A model generated the notes under the pieces. It worked only from the letters and a program-made list of their open reading frames with translations, was not told the DNA's origin and did not search any database. Position numbers and translations under genes: made by a program. Positions 24,065 through 34,100 of a DNA stretch of 49,238 nt are shown here, in pieces. This DNA comes from Bacteroidales bacterium (GTDB taxonomy: Bacteria; Bacteroidota; Bacteroidia; Bacteroidales; UBA10428), in assembly GCA_016929525.1 (NCBI GenBank), contig JAFGIP010000055.1, forward strand, positions 1-49,238, given 5' to 3'. The first letter of the stretch is position 1; each line of letters starts with the position of its first letter.

Positions 24065-25099
24065 ATGATTCTTCCCGATTTAAAATCTTTACCTGCCACA
24101 AGCCCGGAAATAATTATACGATTACGTGACAGTATTTATGCTGCTGACTTACTTTTCACCGCTGTTTGCCGGTTAAACTTTTTTACCATAATAGCAAAAA
24201 AACCAGGGACATTTAAAGACATATGTAGCACTTTCAAAATACATCCCCGGACTGTTGATGTTATGCTCACATTGTTTAAATCATACGGATTAATTGAAGT
24301 AAAGGAAGATAAATTTTATGCAACCCAACTTACTCTTGATCACCTTACTGATAGTTCAGCATGGTGCCTCATTCCATATCTTTCAACCCATACTGCAAGA
24401 CCTATAATTGACCAAATGCATGAAGTGCTCAGATCAGGTGAACCGGGTCACTGGGGAGGAAAAGAAGATGGGCAGGACTGGGCAACAGCAATGGAGCAGG
24501 AAGATTTTGCCAATAACTTCACAAGAGGAATGGACAGCCGTGGAGCTGTATTCGCACCTTCATTAACGAAAGTATTTGATTTTTCCGGATACAAATCATT
24601 TATCGATATTGGAGGTGCATCCGGTATATATGCGGCGGTAGTTAAATCATATCACCCTGATATGAAAGTAGCTGTTTTAGAAAAACCACCTGTTGACCAG
24701 GTTGCCCGCCGCTCCTTAAAAAACAGAGGTTTGGATAAAAAGATTGAGGTATTTGGTGCAGATATGTTTAAAAATGAATTACCGAAGGGATACGATATTC
24801 ATTTTTATTCTCATGTTCTGCATGACTGGAATTCGGATCAGAACAGGAAGATCATTTCCAACTCATTCCGAAATCTGAATCACGGTGGAATTATTATGAT
24901 CCATGATGCACATCTTAATCCCGAAAAAACAGGACCCGTGTCGGTTGCAGAATACTCCGTATTAATAATGTTCTCTACACATGGAAAATGTTATTCTTTA
25001 AGTGAAATAAAACAACTTCTGACCGGGTGTGGCTTTGTTGATGTATCCTATAAAGAAACTGTAGGAAATCGAAGTATAATCACAGGTAAGAAGATATAA
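24065..25099 (+). CDS. SAM-dependent O-methyltransferase (plant/ASMT type)
   Basis: A 344-residue protein with an N-terminal winged-helix dimerisation domain (about 15-100) and a Rossmann methyltransferase domain (about 150-344). SAM motif: FIDIGGASGIYAAVV; the following acidic position lies in VAVLEKPPV; the catalytic-type His is in YSHVLHDWNSDQ. Members methylate hydroxyls of small aromatic or polyketide-like molecules; the substrate is unknown and no biosynthetic cluster surrounds it. Confidence 0.88.
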   Translation: MILPDLKSLPATSPEIIIRLRDSIYAADLLFTAVCRLNFFTIIAKKPGTFKDICSTFKIHPRTVDVMLTLFKSYGLIEVKEDKFYATQLTLDHLTDSSAWCLIPYLSTHTARPIIDQMHEVLRSGEPGHWGGKEDGQDWATAMEQEDFANNFTRGMDSRGAVFAPSLTKVFDFSGYKSFIDIGGASGIYAAVVKSYHPDMKVAVLEKPPVDQVARRSLKNRGLDKKIEVFGADMFKNELPKGYDIHFYSHVLHDWNSDQNRKIISNSFRNLNHGGIIMIHDAHLNPEKTGPVSVAEYSVLIMFSTHGKCYSLSEIKQLLTGCGFVDVSYKETVGNRSIITGKKI

Positions 25100-25189
25100 A
25101 AACACTTTTGCCTAAATTTTCTGATAAAAATTGTCAGGTTTTTCTGTTTAATTCAACTACCATAATTAATTAAGTGAAAATTTACGATT

Positions 25190-25630
25190 ATGGAAATGAT
25201 AAAAGATTTACTGCAAATTACACTTAAACTGGAAAAGCTTAAGGACATTCCGTTACTTGCAATACGCTTTATACTGGCCTATGGATTCATAACACCTGCT
25301 ACCTTAAAATGGAGAAATATAGAAGGAATAGCCAGATGGTTTGATAAGATGAACTATCCTTTCCCTGCATTAAGTGCATATCTTTCGGCAACTACTGAGG
25401 CACTTGGGGTTATTTTGTTGTTATTAGGACTGGCTACACGATATATATCGATACCGCTTATTATAGTTATGCTTGTTGCTATTCTTACAGTACATCTTGG
25501 GAATGGCTTCGATGCAGGTGATAACGGCGCAGAAATTCCCATTTATTATATCATAATGTTGTTTACACTTATTATTTATGGCCCTGGTAAGATTAGTATC
25601 GATGAATTAATCAGAAGAAAATTGAAATAA
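25190..25630 (+). CDS. DoxX family membrane protein
   Basis: A 146-residue protein with four membrane helices and DoxX features: LLAIRFILAYGFITPATLKW, GIARWFDKMNYPFPALSAYL and TEALGVILLLLGLATRYISI. DoxX-type proteins are linked to quinone or redox metabolism but most are uncharacterised. It is 90 bases after the methyltransferase gene on the same strand. Confidence 0.85.
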   Translation: MEMIKDLLQITLKLEKLKDIPLLAIRFILAYGFITPATLKWRNIEGIARWFDKMNYPFPALSAYLSATTEALGVILLLLGLATRYISIPLIIVMLVAILTVHLGNGFDAGDNGAEIPIYYIIMLFTLIIYGPGKISIDELIRRKLK

Positions 25631-25729
25631 TTACCACGTACTTCTATTATCAACGGGACCAAACCTGAAATCTATTTCATATGCCATAAACCGGTATTAT
25701 GGACTTAAACTCTTTCTGGAATCACCCGG

Positions 25730-26488
25730 CTAATCGCATAAATCCCTGATCATCTTCTCCATGCGAAGAAAATGAGAGCCCTTCCAGTAAACCTTTTTGC
25801 AGTTTTTACATAGATAAAATTCTTTGAAAATTCTGAAGGTATCTTCATCTACCATGAGCTTTATTTTATTCTTTTCAACCTGCTCCAGTAATGAATTGCA
25901 GGTCATACATCGTGAAAACGACTTAAACTGACTGTTCAGGTCAAATTTCTTCACAACTTCACGTAACTGCTCATGCTTTTCGATTGCACGCACATAATAA
26001 CCATAATTCACCTCCTTTGATTTTAAGAGAACTTTATCACGGGTTAGAATAATTCTGTGCTGGCTGGCTGCAATGGATATTATTTCAGGATCCTTAAAAT
26101 CATTATCATAAAGTGTATCAAAACCCAGCATACGAAGATATTTTGCCAGCTTGCCAAGGTGGGCATCCAGAATGAATTTTGTTACTCTCAGGGGTGGCTT
26201 GTTTGTTATTTTAACCGGTGAGATATCCAATGTTTCAAATACCGGATAAACTGAAATATTATCCTCCTCCTGCACCATATAACTCAGGTCAACAGGTTCG
26301 CCGTTTGAAAGGACAAGATCTACTTCCGATAAGGGGACGCCAAATGATTCTAATAACTCACGAACAGTAACCGGAGTTTTAAAAGAATGCTTAAAAGATC
26401 TTTGTTTCCGTGAACCTGGTATAAAATCATTTAGCTCTGCATAGAATCGAAAATAAGCAGACTTTCTTATGTCAACTCCATCATTCAT
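25730..26488 (-). CDS. Mut7-C RNase-type protein with N-terminal ubiquitin-like domain
   Basis: A 252-residue protein. The N-terminal about 90 residues have the ubiquitin-like Mut7-C-associated fold (FKTPVTVRELLESFGVPLSE, NISVYPVFETLDIS). The C-terminal Mut7-C domain (about 105-250) shows KFILDAHLGKLAKYLRMLGF and a PIN-like RIILTRDKVL, then a zinc ribbon with CMTCNSLLEQ and CKNCKKVYWKGSHF. Predicted to be an RNase or RNA-binding PIN-like protein. Both domains are the standard arrangement for the family; the cellular target is unknown. Confidence 0.88.
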   Translation of the reverse strand: MNDGVDIRKSAYFRFYAELNDFIPGSRKQRSFKHSFKTPVTVRELLESFGVPLSEVDLVLSNGEPVDLSYMVQEEDNISVYPVFETLDISPVKITNKPPLRVTKFILDAHLGKLAKYLRMLGFDTLYDNDFKDPEIISIAASQHRIILTRDKVLLKSKEVNYGYYVRAIEKHEQLREVVKKFDLNSQFKSFSRCMTCNSLLEQVEKNKIKLMVDEDTFRIFKEFYLCKNCKKVYWKGSHFLRMEKMIRDLCD

Positions 26489-26608
26489 TTATGGCTGATT
26501 TTATTTTCATCTTTTTAAAATTTTCAAAAAATTTGAATACTAGCAATCGGGACAGGAACTCACATAAGTTTTAATCATTTATCTGTATTAATTTAGAATG
26601 ATTTAGAT

Positions 26609-26974
26609 TCATGTTCGCTTCATTTTATGAAACACATAGATATAGGCAATCAGGTTAACGGCGATAACTATCAGTCCTAATATCAACTGAAGATTTCGTG
26701 TCAGGAATGTAGGGTATAAAACCGGATTGATATACTTTTCAATAAAATCACCGGAATAAACTTCAGAACCTCCCAGATTTCTGAAGTAGTTTTCCAGTGG
26801 CGTAAGCGGACAAATTTTATCCAGAAATTCGATTAATGCCCCCCATACAACTGCCGGTATATGCAACCATATCACCTTTCTCCATCTCAGTGCCAGAAGA
26901 GCACCGAATAAAACAAAGATGATAAATATAAGGTGAAGAACGACAATGAAGCCCGATAATAATTTGAATAGCAT
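26609..26974 (-). CDS. DUF2784 family membrane protein
   Basis: A 121-residue protein with three membrane helices. The family pattern is visible: LHLIFIIFVLFGALLALRWR, then the loop ICPLTPLENYFRNLGGSEVY with GDFIEKYINPVLYP. Function unknown. Single-gene unit. Confidence 0.85.
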   Translation of the reverse strand: MLFKLLSGFIVVLHLIFIIFVLFGALLALRWRKVIWLHIPAVVWGALIEFLDKICPLTPLENYFRNLGGSEVYSGDFIEKYINPVLYPTFLTRNLQLILGLIVIAVNLIAYIYVFHKMKRT

Positions 26975-27298
26975 ATCTCAAAGTTAATGCGAGTATTCTG
27001 TTTTAATCAAAGCATTTTGTAATAAATATTAATTACATAAGCTATAAATATAGTGAGTTCCTGTTTTAACTTTATTGAAATATTTGTACATTGTAAACGT
27101 TAAGTGGAAGCCAATATTTTGGGCGTTATTAAGGAATAAAAAAATGTAAATAATCAACTATTATCAACACTGTTAAATTACCGAAATAATGAACTTTATC
27201 AGAAACTTTATTTTAATTATCAAGAAATACAGCAAAACAGAATATAGTCAAGTCTAACCAATTTACAATATTGAAATTTAAACCCAAATATTTTAATC
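26975..27298. other. intergenic stretch, no gene seen
   Basis: An AT-rich stretch between two divergent genes (DUF2784 and the patatin-like gene). I see no open frame of interest, structured RNA or clear TAnnTTTG promoter. Confidence 0.6.
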
Positions 27299-28366
27299 AT
27301 GAAAAAAGTACGGATATTATCGCTTGATGGAGGAGGAATAAGGGGTATTATTCCTGCGACCATCCTTGAATATGTCGAAAAAAGACTCACTGATATAACA
27401 GGCAATGCAAATACAAGAATTGCCGATTTTTTCGATTTGGTCATTGGCACCAGTACCGGCGGAATTCTTGGTTGTTTTTACCTGACCCCGCATCCGGGGA
27501 AAAATAAAAAGAATCCCACAGCAAAATACACGGCTGCCAAGGCATTGGAATTCTACTCAAAAAAAGGATATAGGATCTTCAATGAATCAAAACGAAAAAG
27601 CTGGCTTGGTCTTAGGCAGTTAGTCAATGCCACTGAATACAGTCCAAAAAATCTGGAACTGATATTCGATGAAGAATTTGGTAAATTAAAAATGAGTGAG
27701 CTATTAAAACCATGCATTGTAACTACCTATGATTTGATTAATAAAACATCTTTTTTCTTTAACAGCAGAGAAGAGAAAGAGAAGAACAGAGACTTTTATG
27801 TAAAAGATGTTGTTCGTTCAACGTCGGCAGCACCAACGTATTTTCCTCCGGCTGTGATAAATAATCTGGCTACCAAAAAAGAAATGGTAAATATTGACGG
27901 GGGAGTTTTTGCAAATAATCCAACCATGTGTGCATACGCAGAATGCAGAAATACCATTTTCCCACAAGCCAAATATCCCGGTGCAGCTCAAATGCTTATT
28001 CTCTCAATAGGTACCGGTGGAGGGCAATTTGATTTACCAAAAGTTGATAAATCCGGCAACTGGGGAGTAATAAACTGGGCAAAATCAATACCTGATATTA
28101 TGATGGATGGAAGTATTGATACAGTCGATTATCAGCTGAAAGAAATATTTGGCACATTACAAAAAGAACATCAGTTTAATTATAAACGTGTTGATGTCCC
28201 GCCGGAAAAAAGAAATTATTCAAAGAAAATGTCGGATGCTTCCGGACAAAATATAGAAGCACTGAAAATTGCAGGACAGGAAGCTTTGAAAAGTGCCCTA
28301 AAAGAAAGTAAAGATGGATATGGTTTAGACAAATTTATTGATCTTCTTATTGAAAATGCTCCTTAA
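27299..28366 (+). CDS. patatin-like phospholipase
   Basis: A 355-residue patatin-domain lipid acyl hydrolase. The oxyanion motif DGGGIRG (10-16), nucleophile Ser52 in GTSTGG and catalytic Asp200 in NIDGGVFANNP form the Ser-Asp dyad. No signal peptide, so it is probably cytoplasmic. Overall layout resembles CapV-type effectors of CBASS defence, but no CD-NTase, Cap2 or Cap3 gene is beside it. It is a lone gene; a housekeeping lipase is equally plausible. Confidence 0.9.
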   Translation: MKKVRILSLDGGGIRGIIPATILEYVEKRLTDITGNANTRIADFFDLVIGTSTGGILGCFYLTPHPGKNKKNPTAKYTAAKALEFYSKKGYRIFNESKRKSWLGLRQLVNATEYSPKNLELIFDEEFGKLKMSELLKPCIVTTYDLINKTSFFFNSREEKEKNRDFYVKDVVRSTSAAPTYFPPAVINNLATKKEMVNIDGGVFANNPTMCAYAECRNTIFPQAKYPGAAQMLILSIGTGGGQFDLPKVDKSGNWGVINWAKSIPDIMMDGSIDTVDYQLKEIFGTLQKEHQFNYKRVDVPPEKRNYSKKMSDASGQNIEALKIAGQEALKSALKESKDGYGLDKFIDLLIENAP

Positions 28367-28457
28367 TCCGTTTTAAAATATTATAAAATGAAGTAAGGAT
28401 TATACTTGAAACAGAATTTATAAACTTTTGTACACTGTTTATATTAACATAATTCTG

Positions 28458-29600
28458 TTAAACCACCCATCTTCTTATCTTCAGGCGCATAGCTTCTTCA
28501 ATGGGTTTATCGGCAACCAGTGCAAGGTATCCCCCTGCCCCTGCCCCGCTGAGTTTCCAACCTAAAGCCTTGTACTTATATCGATCGACAATGGAACTGA
28601 TCTTCTTATTTATCATATTTGGGAACATTCTGACCTGTGCTTCGAATGATTCTCTTAATGCTTCTCCGAATGATCTCAGATCTTTTTCCATTATTGCATC
28701 CCAGCAATCGTCAGCTGCTTTGGCAAGTATTTGAATATTATCCCTTGTTATCTGAGTGTTAACCAACAAATCGGTACCTGCAGGCCTTGACCACAATGTT
28801 ACCATAAAGAGATGTTTTTCAAGCCAGCTAAGTATATCTTCATCGTAGACTTTTTCGATCCTTGCCGGCCAGTATTCACCGATATAAAAATGTCTGCATA
28901 ATCCGGGAACACAAATACCTATTGCATCCTGTGCACCTGATATCAGTTCATTACCAGGTTTGTTTTCATAGCGGAACAATATCTCTGCAAGTTTTTCCGG
29001 TTTGTCCAGTGGTAATGCATAAGGCCAGATGTTTTTCGCAGCATTTCTTGTGGATGTCGACATACCGCTTCGTTCATTGTATTCAATAATGGGTTCTAAC
29101 GATATGGTTATTGCCCAACCCGGATAAATATTTGATAACATAGGCTGATCGATCCACGTACCTGCCAAATCGAGTCTGTAAGGTAACTGACAACTTAACT
29201 CCGACCTTAACACTGTTGTAGAACGTGCGGGCAAACCTGCATCAGGAATTCTTTTCAGGATGATATACTCAATACCAAGTTCTTTGCAGAGTTCTTCTTT
29301 TGCAGGTGAATGTCCGTCTTCATTTACTATTAAACGTTCTGGTTTCAATCTTCTCAGGTCATCGATAAAATCGAGTATGCCACTACCGCTGTTTATAAAT
29401 GCATCCTTTACATAACGAACCGATTTCACCATATATAACCTTTCCTGGTCGGATTGAACAGTATGCCTGCCTTTTAATTCTTCTATGGTGCTGTCTGAGC
29501 CTATACCAACATATAAGTCGCCATATTGTGAAGCTTCTTTAAAAAAGGCAACATGCCCACTGTGCAGCATATCGTAACAACCCGAGACAAAAACTTTCAT
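28458..29600 (-). CDS. fusion of a cytidylyltransferase-like domain and a GHMP-kinase-like domain
   Basis: A 380-residue protein. Residues 1-130 are a TagD/RfaE-type nucleotidyltransferase: VFVSGCYDMLHSGHVAFF (HxGH at 13-16) and, near the end, PARSTTVLR in place of the ISTT motif. Residues about 138-380 resemble a GHMP sugar kinase: PYRLDLAGTWIDQP (motif 1), ELISGAQDAIGI, and the glycine-rich LSGAGAGGYLALV (motif 3). The usual central PxxxGLGSSxA phosphate-binding motif is not visible and the domain is short, so kinase activity is uncertain. The stop of the FucP-like permease lies 20 bases upstream, implying one operon. I infer salvage of a monosaccharide to a nucleotide sugar, by analogy to Fkp, but the substrate is unknown. 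Confidence 0.78.
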   Translation of the reverse strand: MKVFVSGCYDMLHSGHVAFFKEASQYGDLYVGIGSDSTIEELKGRHTVQSDQERLYMVKSVRYVKDAFINSGSGILDFIDDLRRLKPERLIVNEDGHSPAKEELCKELGIEYIILKRIPDAGLPARSTTVLRSELSCQLPYRLDLAGTWIDQPMLSNIYPGWAITISLEPIIEYNERSGMSTSTRNAAKNIWPYALPLDKPEKLAEILFRYENKPGNELISGAQDAIGICVPGLCRHFYIGEYWPARIEKVYDEDILSWLEKHLFMVTLWSRPAGTDLLVNTQITRDNIQILAKAADDCWDAIMEKDLRSFGEALRESFEAQVRMFPNMINKKISSIVDRYKYKALGWKLSGAGAGGYLALVADKPIEEAMRLKIRRWVV

Positions 29601-29620
29601 GCTTAACTCTATTTAAAATA

Positions 29621-30937
29621 TCAGCGATTGTTATTAAGATGCAATTTTAATACATCATATTTTCTGCAACGATACGCAAAAATTGCTACTACTACAAAAC
29701 ATACAAATGGTAATATAAATGAAATATTTTCGGCCGGTATATTAAAAACTATATCCAGATCTATAATTGCACCCTGCAAAGGAGGCATCAACGCTCCCCC
29801 GACAATGGCCATTATGAGTCCTGCTGCGCCCAGTTTAACATCATCTCCCAGACCTGCCAGCGAGATAGCATAAATAGTCGGGAACATTAAAGACATAAAT
29901 GCTGATGTGGCTATAAGACAATACAAACCTCCCATCCCCAGAATAAATATTGTTCCGGCCGTAGTTATCATTCCACCAATCGCAAAGAATTTAAGCAGTT
30001 TGTCCGGATTAATATACTTGAGCAAAGCTGTACTTATAAATCGCGAAGATACAAACAGACTCATGGCCATAATATTGTAATTCTGTGCTGTGGCTTTATT
30101 AATACCCAAATTCTCAGCATATTGTATAATAAATGTCCAGCACATGATCTGTGCAGCAACATAAAAAGTCTGGGCAATAACCCCTTCCCGGTATCTTTGT
30201 ATTTTTAACAACCGCTTAAATACGACAGCAACATTTGAATGGTCTGAGCTTTTGTATTCAGTCATTTTATGTATCCAGATCAGGATCAGAATTACCAGCA
30301 CTGCCATACCCAGTAAAAGATACGGATTGCGAATGATTATCAAATCATGAGCACGTATTTCTGCTTTTTCTACAGCACTTTTCAGAGGATATAAAAGGTT
30401 GCCTGCCGCATCTCGTTCGTCCGATATTAAAGCATCAAGAATGAGTTTTGAAGCAATGACCATTCCTGTCAGGGAGCCAATAGGATTAAAAGACTGTGCC
30501 AGATTAAGCCTGCGTGTTGCAGTTTCGCTGTTTCCCATTGAAAGGATATATGGGTTTGCCGTTGTTTCGAGGAAAGCCAGTCCGAAAGTAAGGATGTAAA
30601 GTGCTATTAAGAAGAAGGAAAATATTTCAAATTTAGCTGCAGGATAGAAAAGAAATGCCCCTGTAGCATAAAGTACAAGACCTACCATTATACCCTTCTT
30701 ATAAGAATATTTCCTGGCGAAAAGTGCGGCAGGTAATGCCATGGTAAAATATCCGCCGTAGAAAGCCAGCTGAACAAGCGATGCCTTTGCATTTGATATT
30801 TCAAGCAATGTTCTAAAGGCTGCCACCAATGGGTTTGTGATATCATTGGCAAACCCCCAAAGTGCAAAAAGACTTGTAATAAGTATAAATGATAACAAAT
30901 GCTTTCTTTCAACTACTTTGCTAATTCCCTCCTTCAT
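29621..30937 (-). CDS. FucP-like MFS sugar permease
   Basis: A 438-residue, 12-helix major-facilitator protein of the FucP/glucose-galactose type. Typical features: FALWGFANDITNPLVAAF near the N-terminus, FLETTANPYILSMGN, and LNLAQSFNPIGSLTG. It is a proton-coupled monosaccharide importer; L-fucose, galactose or glucose are all possible. It precedes the nucleotidyltransferase/kinase-like fusion by 20 bases. Starts at ATG 30937 with AAGG upstream. Confidence 0.9.
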   Translation of the reverse strand: MKEGISKVVERKHLLSFILITSLFALWGFANDITNPLVAAFRTLLEISNAKASLVQLAFYGGYFTMALPAALFARKYSYKKGIMVGLVLYATGAFLFYPAAKFEIFSFFLIALYILTFGLAFLETTANPYILSMGNSETATRRLNLAQSFNPIGSLTGMVIASKLILDALISDERDAAGNLLYPLKSAVEKAEIRAHDLIIIRNPYLLLGMAVLVILILIWIHKMTEYKSSDHSNVAVVFKRLLKIQRYREGVIAQTFYVAAQIMCWTFIIQYAENLGINKATAQNYNIMAMSLFVSSRFISTALLKYINPDKLLKFFAIGGMITTAGTIFILGMGGLYCLIATSAFMSLMFPTIYAISLAGLGDDVKLGAAGLIMAIVGGALMPPLQGAIIDLDIVFNIPAENISFILPFVCFVVVAIFAYRCRKYDVLKLHLNNNR

Positions 30938-31197
30938 ATGTGCAAATCCTTATATTAGAATTGCTAATATATTGGTTTATTTTAAAATTGGATTAATCCG
31001 GAAATTTCTTATATATAGTCCATAGTAAAATGCTCATTCCAATGGCTTAATTAAAAATGAAAAGTACTACTATAACTGTAAATAATTGCTATATTCCAAT
31101 TTATCAACACGAAATTTGTACATATTGTAAGCTAATTAAATAAAAATATCGTCTAAACATTAATTAATAATGATATCCAACCTAACATGTCAGAAAA

Positions 31198-34100
31198 ATG
31201 AAAAATTTTTCAGGACCACTCATCAGGTCAGTTTTAAAACCTGCAACAGGTCTTATTTCTATCATCTTCCTGTCAACATTTATCACTTCAATACAAGCAC
31301 AAAACATTAATGAATCTGTATACATCCCAAAAACAGACATTAAGAATTTTCAACCTGTTGATCATGATAAAATATATGAACATATTGTTACAACTGAACC
31401 TTGCAGCATAACACCGGTACAAAAAAAAATCATAGTACAATTCAAAGGCGAAAGCATTGCTGACATATATAAAAAAGGAATTACAAAAACCGGTTTTGAA
31501 AAGGAAGTGCAACGTGTTAAGGTTAACCAGGATCATATCTTTAAATTATTTGAAAGTGATATAACCAAAACATTTAAGAGAGGCACATCCGGAGGAGCTG
31601 ATTTTACAATAAAGCCTGTATTAGAACAGGAATATCGAAAATTGTATTTCGGTCAGGCTGTAAAGGTCGACAGCATGATGATCCCTGAAATATTGCAATT
31701 ACCCTATGTAAAAAATGTTTATCCTGATAAAGTAGCAGAATTATACCTGCACGAAAGTGTTTCCCAGATCAATGTTGACAGTATCTGGAATGAACTGGAA
31801 TGTGAAGGTGACGGTATCAGAGTAGGTATTATCGATACCGGTATTGATTACAACCATCCTGCACTTGGCGAAGGTTTTGGATCGGGATATAAAGTAGCAG
31901 GAGGTTACGACTTTATAAATGAAGATAATGACCCGATAGATGATAACAGTCACGGTACCCACGTTGCGGGAATTATTGCCGGCGATAATGACTCTATCCG
32001 GGGAGTTGCACCCAACGCAACTTTATATGCACTAAAAGTATTGGATGCCCAGGGATATGGAAATTTCTCTGATATTATGAGTGCAGTGGAATATTCAGTT
32101 GACCCTGATAATAACGATAATTTTTCTGACAAACTGGACGTTGTAAACATGAGTTTAGGAGGTTATCCTTCTGAAGAAGATCCTTTGGCAGATGCAGTTG
32201 AAAATGCAGTTTTTCTCGGTGTTACATATTGTATAGCTGCCGGGAATGACGGAAGATGGGGAATAGGCTCTCCGGGTTGTTCACCCTCAGTTATAACTGT
32301 GGGGGCAGTTGATAAAAATGACTCTATTGCTTATTTTAGCTCACTCGGGCCAACCACATATACAAACCTCTTAAAGCCTGATGTTGTTGCACCGGGAATC
32401 GATATCTATTCCAGCATAATAAATGGCGAATATCAAAAATACAACGGAACTTCCATGTCATGTCCCCATGTTACCGGTGTCTGTGCACTACTCAAAAAGC
32501 TACACCCCGACTGGGATCCGGGAATGGTTAAATCATCTGTTATGTCTACTGCCACAGATCTTGGTTTATTCAAAACACAACAGGGTGCAGGGCTTGTTAA
32601 TGCATATAAAGCAGCACAGGTAAATACTTTTATTAATAAACCTGTTATAAGTTTTGGTGAAAATACGTTACGTAACAATGCTGTCTGGACAAGCACCCGG
32701 TCGATAATGATTTTCAATAGTTCAGATTCCGATCTTACATACTCATTTAATATTCCGAATCCTGTTCAGGGTATAGATATTAACTTCAGTGATAATAATT
32801 TTATAATTGCATCAGGTTATGAGTATGAAGTATATGTAACCATAACAGTCGAAAATTCGTTGCTTGAAACCCCGCCACCACAAACACATTCAGGATATAT
32901 AGATATTTATTCCGGATCATTTATGCTATCGGAAGGAGATAAAAATTATAATATTAACTGGTATTTTGTTAAGGGAATTAAAATTACTGTCGAGATTGAT
33001 GATAATTATAATTTATTTGTCATAACAAATGGAGTTATATCAGCAAACTATGGTCTATATGAAGCAGTTCCGGATAAATTTATGTTACCCGATGGTGAAT
33101 ATACAGTGATCGCTGAATTCTATGAAAGCCTGTATGGAAATATTACTGAATACCCTGATTTTTATTATAAAATCATTAATAAAGTAATTATTAAAAGCAT
33201 CTCAACCGATTCAGATACAGTGATTTCTGTTAGTAATGATGACGCTGTGAACAGAATTGTCTTTGCAACGGAAGATGAAAATGGGAGTCATTATACTGAC
33301 AATCTGCTTAAATGGCGTGTAACAGGTATAACAATCAATGATTCATTGCATTACGAACTGTCTAATTTCACCGATCCGGACCCTTCCTTATTTTTTGCCT
33401 TCTATTTCAAACATTTTTCTAACAATAACATTTATTCACAAAACAGAACGTGGGCGGAGGAAGAGTGCGTAATAAAGTCTTTTGATACGTTATACATCTC
33501 AAACCTTAATGATAATATGAAAATATCTGTAGGAGAGACTCGCCTGCATCTTGGAGAAGAATATACTTTCTGCCATAATGCAACCGATCCTTTTTACGGT
33601 TTCCATACCGACTTCGAATTAACCGGCAATGCGAAAAAATACAAAATGATATCATTCAGTGATCCCGAAGCTGAATACAGGCCTGAGTGGGCACCAAAAT
33701 TATATCAGAAAGAAAACGATTATAAGATAGGATGGTCTTTTATGACGATTTATTTAGCCAATGAAGATCCGTTAAAAGAATTTAATATCTATATGCCTTC
33801 CGATGAAGATCCGGTAGACGATCACTACTATCAATTTTCGCTATATAGAAAAATTCCATCTGAGACAGATGAAAGTTATGATGTTAAATCAATATCATCT
33901 CCTTTACGATGTGTGAACAACAGTTTCTATTTTGGTAATGAGAATACACCGGATAAGCTGTACTTTAATCCGGGCGATACAATCACCTATGGAAAAGGTA
34001 TCTATTATCAGCGATCAGTACCAAACAACAACGATTATCCTGAATATTGCTCAATTATAATCGGCATTAAAAATTACGGCCCGTTCAACGAGGATGAAGT

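Noticed and set aside
25105-25150. Possible terminator after the methyltransferase gene (CTGA…TCAG then T-rich).
   Set aside because: The stem is only four base pairs with an AT loop; not convincing.
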